Shown here: piece by piece, positions 13,767-16,654 of the stretch
Layout: each line of letters begins with the position of its first letter
How positions within the stretch are numbered: the stretch's first letter is position 1
Assembly (NCBI GenBank): GCA_017631135.1
Contig: JAGBTW010000138.1
Coordinates: 1-16,654, forward strand
Direction: 5' to 3'
DNA from: Alistipes sp.
Lineage (GTDB): Bacteria; Bacteroidota; Bacteroidia; Bacteroidales; Rikenellaceae
DNA length: 16,654 nucleotides
The notes under the pieces: generated by a model
What the model saw: the letters and a program-made list of their open reading frames with translations, nothing else
Databases searched by the model: none
What the model was told of the DNA's origin: nothing
Position numbers and translations under genes: made by a program

Positions 13767-14465
13767 CTACTTGCGTTTTAGGCGTTTCTCGACAAGAGGT
13801 CGCAAAAGATGGGTCTCGATATTGCTGTGGCGGCGGAGGTCGTCGCGCAGGGCGTACACATGCTTGAGCATCGCGCAGCGCAGGGGTGTGGGAGCGCTCT
13901 CGGGGAGGCTCTTGATGATGAGCGAGGCGATGTCGTTCGAGCGGTCGTCGATGTCGGTGTGGGGCATGTCGAAGAGTGCAAAGTTGGTGTCGCACTCGCT
14001 GTGGCTATCTATGATGGTGAAAATCTCGCGCTCCTCCTCCTCAAAGTGGGTGGTTATGTAGCGCGAATAGTCGTCATAGAAGCGGCGCAACACCCTCGCA
14101 GAGAGGTCGTCGCAGTGCGAGAGTATCTCCTCGAGGTGTAGCGCAGTGTGGGGGAGCATCTGCTCGGCATAGTAGCGGTGCGAGGCGCGCAAGTAGGCGA
14201 TGACCTCGGGTAACATATCCTCGGTAAGCTCCTCTGCATCAGGTCTATGGCGTAAGTCTATATGCATGGCACAGAGCATGAGAAACAGGCTTGTGTTGTA
14301 CCCATCGCGCTGGCACATCTCCTCAACCGAGATGTCGCCAAACGGCAGGCGTATGTTGAGTCTCGAGAATAGCGATAACAGCATTGGCGCTGCATCTATG
14401 AGCTCGTATATCTTCATCGCTGGAGACAGCATAACCGAGCATGTGGTTCTATTTGCTTTAGTCAT
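13767..14465 (-). CDS. Hemerythrin-domain protein (YtfE/ScdA/RIC-like)
   Basis: 232 residues. The N-terminal part (17-65) resembles the ScdA N-terminal domain (LIDAAPMLLSLFSRLNI, then SVEEMC with Cys51). The rest is a hemerythrin-type four-helix bundle with candidate di-iron ligands: His96, His106/His110 with Glu112/Glu113, His140 with Glu144 (HFEEEE), His202, and His213 with Glu217 (HSNIE). YtfE/ScdA proteins repair or protect iron-sulfur clusters under nitric oxide and oxidative stress; this protein is more divergent and could instead be a sensor. It is the first gene of the operon, with a perfect promoter at 14516-14547 and a leader of about 45 nt. ATGs at codons 12 and 17 are alternative starts; I keep the longest one because it fits the promoter. 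Confidence 0.85.
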   Translation of the reverse strand: MTKANRTTCSVMLSPAMKIYELIDAAPMLLSLFSRLNIRLPFGDISVEEMCQRDGYNTSLFLMLCAMHIDLRHRPDAEELTEDMLPEVIAYLRASHRYYAEQMLPHTALHLEEILSHCDDLSARVLRRFYDDYSRYITTHFEEEEREIFTIIDSHSECDTNFALFDMPHTDIDDRSNDIASLIIKSLPESAPTPLRCAMLKHVYALRDDLRRHSNIETHLLRPLVEKRLKRK

Positions 14466-14515
14466 TGTATATCAGTCTATTATTTTATTGTTCGGCATAG
14501 AGCCTCTTAATCATG

Positions 14516-14547
14516 CAAATATAGCGAAAATTTTTGGAACAACAAAA
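14516..14547 (-). promoter_or_regulatory. Promoter of the hemerythrin-LuxR-CutC-transglutaminase operon
   Basis: Minus strand: -33 TTTTG (14543-14547), 19 bp, -7 TATATTTG (14516-14523), an exact sigma-ABfr match. No second such promoter is visible inside the four-gene operon, which has almost no intergenic space. Confidence 0.82.
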
Positions 14548-14747
14548 TAGCAACAATGGGGGATATGGCTCTGTGGAAATACCTAAAATTTGTGATTGTG
14601 GGGGTGAAAATAATCCACCATCTTTGCACCATGAAAAAGAGACAGATTTTTATTTAATCTCTTACAAATGAAAATTTGTTAGAGAGTCTCGTTATAGGAT
14701 TGAAATCTTTTTAGTTTTTTATTGGGTGTGCCCCATATAGGGGTGAA
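14548..14747. other. Intergenic region with one hairpin
   Basis: No gene. CTCTTACAAAT (14659-14669) pairs with ATTTGTTAGAG (14674-14684) with one mismatch around the loop GAAA. CCCCATATAGGGG (14731-14743) is a second short palindrome. Their role is unclear; they may belong to the 3' end of the DUF3467 transcript. Confidence 0.45.
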
Positions 14748-14780
14748 GAGGGTGTCCGCAAAAGCTTGCAGGACACCCTC
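14748..14780 (-). terminator. Terminator hairpin of the DUF3467 gene
   Basis: A perfect 10-bp stem GAGGGTGTCC (14748-14757) with GGACACCCTC (14771-14780), 40 bp after the stop. The minus-strand tail is UUCACCCC and not a long U-tract, so termination may be helped by the palindrome just downstream (14731-14743). Confidence 0.7.
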
Positions 14781-14820
14781 TTATTGCAAGAAGTTGTTAG
14801 ACAGCTTCTCCTTTTAAGCG

Positions 14821-15123
14821 TTATGCGTTACCTTTATGTCCAAATGGATCGATAATCTGCTTGGTGGGGATGTTTATCTTGCCCACATTGTTTTCGTAAC
14901 GCGTGATGTTCTCCTGAAGCGAGAGCAAGAGGCGCTTGGCGTGCTCGGGGGTGAGCACAACGCGGCTCTTGACGCGTGCCTTGGGTAGACCAGGAAGCAT
15001 AGTCGCAAAGTCGAGCACAAACTCCGATGTAGAGTGCGCTATAATCGCAAGGTTGCAGTAGTTGCCCTGGGCTATCTGCTCATCGAGCTGTATCTCAATG
15101 CCATGTTTGTTGTTTTCGCTCAT
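14821..15123 (-). CDS. DUF3467 family protein
   Basis: 100 residues, a full-length match to the small DUF3467 family of Bacteroidetes and others. The recognisable pattern is a short polar N-terminus, then IQLDEQIAQGNYCNLAIIAH, EFVLDFATMLPG, and a helix VVLTPEHAKRLLLSLQENI (56-74), ending in IDPFG. It has no signal peptide or membrane segment, so it is cytoplasmic. The biochemical role of the family is unknown. It has its own promoter (15158-15189) and terminator (14748-14780), so it is monocistronic, and it is divergent from the LysE-cmk operon. Confidence 0.9.
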   Translation of the reverse strand: MSENNKHGIEIQLDEQIAQGNYCNLAIIAHSTSEFVLDFATMLPGLPKARVKSRVVLTPEHAKRLLLSLQENITRYENNVGKINIPTKQIIDPFGHKGNA

Positions 15124-15157
15124 AGTTCAATATGTTTAGATGTTTGTTAACTGCCCT

Positions 15158-15189
15158 CAAAGGTACGAAAAAAATCACTATTTCACAAA
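15158..15189 (-). promoter_or_regulatory. Promoter of the DUF3467 gene
   Basis: Minus strand: -33 TTTG (15186-15189), 20 bp, -7 TACCTTTG (15158-15165). The predicted leader is about 30 nt. Confidence 0.78.
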
Positions 15190-15216
15190 TCACCGCTATG
15201 TGGCGGCTGTCGGTAG

Positions 15217-15250
15217 TTTTGTGAACGCTGCATTTTTGGTGATATATTTG
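15217..15250 (+). promoter_or_regulatory. Promoter of the LysE-cmk operon
   Basis: Plus strand: TTTTG (15217-15221), 21 bp, TATATTTG (15243-15250). Two more TAnnTTTG boxes follow (TATATTTG at 15287-15294 and TATCTTTG at 15306-15313) without a good -33 partner. The last would give a shorter leader and may be the real start, so the exact promoter is uncertain. Confidence 0.55.
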
Positions 15251-15373
15251 TAGAGAAATGCTAAAATTTATCATTAGATGCTCGGCTATATTTGGTAAAA
15301 AGTTGTATCTTTGTGCCGTAGTATTGACCTACTGCAAATAGAATATTTGGGGTGGGTGTTGTAAACAAAAATT

Positions 15374-16162
15374 ATGATTGTAGACATCGTAGATATTATA
15401 AAAATAGTCATCGGTGGCCTCTGCGTGGGACTCGCCTCTTCGGTGACCGTGGGCCCTGTGGCTGTGCTATGCATCCAGCGCACGTTGAGCCGTGGCTACC
15501 TCTCGGGAGTCTTCTCGGGTCTTGGTGTGGCGAGTGCCGACACGCTAATGGCAATCTTGGCGTTCACGCTATATGCCCTCTTGAAGAACTACATCGACGA
15601 GTATAACTCCGTCATAATGCTCTGTGGTGGTATATTCGTAATCATCGTTGGTATCTTTATCTTTTTTAAGAACCCTGTGCCACAAGTACGCAAAAACCGT
15701 ACAGGCAAGAATGCTCTGTGGCAAGACTTCGCCTCGATGTTTGGCTTCACGTTGGCAAACTTCGCAATCATCATCCCCTATATCTTGGCATTCTTCACAA
15801 TGTTCAACATCGACCTGTCGGGTGTAGAGACCGTAGAGGCGCAGCCTGTTGAGGCGATAAGCTACGACAATGCGTTGAGCATCGAGGAGGGAGTGTTGGA
15901 CTATGGTGCGGAGAGTGCTGCAGAGGGCGACCTTGATGCGGAGCGTGGTGGCATAGAGTTGCCGAAGATGGTGCGCAACATACTCATTGTGGGTGGCTTT
16001 ATGTTGGGTGCTATGACATGGTGGGTGGGACTCACGTCGCTCATCAACCTCTTCCGTCGCGACTTCCGTCCACGACACTTGATTACTATTAACCGCATCG
16101 CGGGAATCATCATATCGGCACTCGGTATCTACACCTTGCTGTCAGTATTTATCAACTTTTAG
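15374..16162 (+). CDS. LysE/RhtB-family exporter with acidic loop insert
   Basis: 262 residues. The N-terminal helix carries the family motif region (GGLCVGLASSVTVGPVAVLC, then IQRTLSRGYLSG, residues 14-45). Five to six hydrophobic segments lie at about 8-34, 45-70, 78-98, 122-146, 200-225 and 240-260. LysE-type proteins export amino acids or related small molecules across the inner membrane; the substrate here cannot be read. Between helices four and five (about 147-198) is a strongly acidic, Ala/Glu/Gly-rich stretch longer than the usual loop (usual family length is about 200-210 residues). It is encoded 5 bp before cmk and is probably in the same operon. It is the first plus-strand gene of the window. 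Confidence 0.88.
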   Translation: MIVDIVDIIKIVIGGLCVGLASSVTVGPVAVLCIQRTLSRGYLSGVFSGLGVASADTLMAILAFTLYALLKNYIDEYNSVIMLCGGIFVIIVGIFIFFKNPVPQVRKNRTGKNALWQDFASMFGFTLANFAIIIPYILAFFTMFNIDLSGVETVEAQPVEAISYDNALSIEEGVLDYGAESAAEGDLDAERGGIELPKMVRNILIVGGFMLGAMTWWVGLTSLINLFRRDFRPRHLITINRIAGIIISALGIYTLLSVFINF

Positions 16163-16167
16163 TGACT

Positions 16168-16654
16168 ATGAACAATAGAAAGATAATTATTGCCATCGAC
16201 GGACACTCGTCATGTGGCAAAAGCACCTTTGCCAAGGCCATTGCTGCGCGCCTTGGATATATATTCATCGACACGGGCGCTATGTATCGCGCTGTGGCGC
16301 TCTACGCCTTGGAGCATGGCGCTATACTTTCGGGTATCGCTGACGAGGAGCGCATCGAGGCTCTCTTGGGCGAGATAGACATCGACTTTAGGTTTAACCC
16401 TGTGCGTGGTGCCAGCGACATCTATGTCAATGGCGACCTTGTCGAGAGCAAGATTCGCACCATCGAGGTTAGCAACTGCGTGAGCGCGGTGAGCTCTATT
16501 GGTGCTGTGCGTCAGAAACTTGTTGCCATGCAGCAGGATATGGGGCGTAAGCGCGGTGTCGTTATGGATGGTCGCGATATTGGTACTGTGGTGTTCCCCG
16601 AGGCGGAGCTCAAGATATACATGACTGCCGACCCTATGGTGCGCGCCGAGCGTC
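16168..16654 (+). CDS. cmk: Cytidylate kinase (C-terminus beyond window)
   Basis: 162 complete codons are visible, about 70 percent of a usual Cmk. The P-loop is GHSSCGKST (residues 12-20), followed by the NMP-binding signature DTGAMYRAV (35-43) and the DGRDIGTVVFP motif (134-144) typical of CMP/dCMP kinases. It phosphorylates CMP and dCMP with ATP in pyrimidine nucleotide salvage, in the cytoplasm. The start at 16168 is 5 bp after the exporter stop and no separate promoter is visible, so it should share the exporter transcript. Confidence 0.96.
   Translation, partial: MNNRKIIIAIDGHSSCGKSTFAKAIAARLGYIFIDTGAMYRAVALYALEHGAILSGIADEERIEALLGEIDIDFRFNPVRGASDIYVNGDLVESKIRTIEVSNCVSAVSSIGAVRQKLVAMQQDMGRKRGVVMDGRDIGTVVFPEAELKIYMTADPMVRAER

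Noticed and set aside
13765..13995. 77-codon N-terminal extension of the LuxR-type regulator
   Set aside because: It overlaps the hemerythrin gene and encodes Arg/Pro/His-rich sequence; the receiver-like domain starts at the ATG at 13764.

Overview
The window reads as a gut-type Bacteroidales chromosome, plausibly Alistipes/Rikenellaceae-like, though the genus is a guess. The evidence is Bacteroidetes sigma-ABfr promoters (TTTG, 19-21 bp, TAnnTTTG) before most transcription units, large acidic/proline-linker lipoproteins, a fimbrillin-like FN3 lipoprotein, a DUF3467 gene and a Bacteroidetes-type cytidylate kinase. Almost everything is on the minus strand; only the last two genes (LysE-type exporter, cmk) are on the plus strand.

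Region 1 (1-6925): three tandem paralogous lipoproteins, the first cut by the window edge. Each is built of about five beta-rich modules of roughly 120-130 residues with recurring TPSD motifs. The second and third share a perfect 106-bp 5' end (signal peptide and linker) although their bodies diverge. The first and third have the more similar bodies but different 5' ends, which is a mosaic pattern.

Region 2 (6926-8500): a four-helix-bundle protein of the 23S rRNA intervening-sequence-protein (S23/Avd-like) group lies between two unusual low-complexity arrays. Each array unit has a purine-rich GGGTTCTAAAA-type arm, a short TG-TTTTT spacer and a pyrimidine-rich CCCCTTCGAACCC-type arm, so the unit can fold back on itself. 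Four units are in tandem at 7951-8489, one lies at 7141-7306, and a third locus at 11108-11197 follows the transglutaminase operon.

Region 3 (8504-11100): a two-gene unit with a 44-residue peptide followed 16 bp later by a fimbrillin-like/FN3 lipoprotein, ending in a strong intrinsic terminator. Upstream is a roughly 700-bp gene-free stretch holding a REP/MITE-like palindromic element and a distant promoter.

Region 4 (11108-14547): a tightly packed operon from a clear promoter: hemerythrin-domain protein, LuxR-type regulator with a degenerate receiver, CutC-family protein, and a secreted transglutaminase-like protein. Spacings are 2 bp, 4 bp and a 4-bp overlap. The first two genes suggest a stress (NO/oxidative/metal) response.

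Region 5 (14548-16654): a DUF3467 gene with its own promoter and terminator, then a divergent plus-strand operon of a LysE-family exporter and cytidylate kinase (cut by the right edge).

The best candidates for something undescribed are the foldback purine/pyrimidine arrays with the embedded four-helix-bundle gene, and the mosaic lipoprotein cluster with its perfectly conserved 5' cassette.
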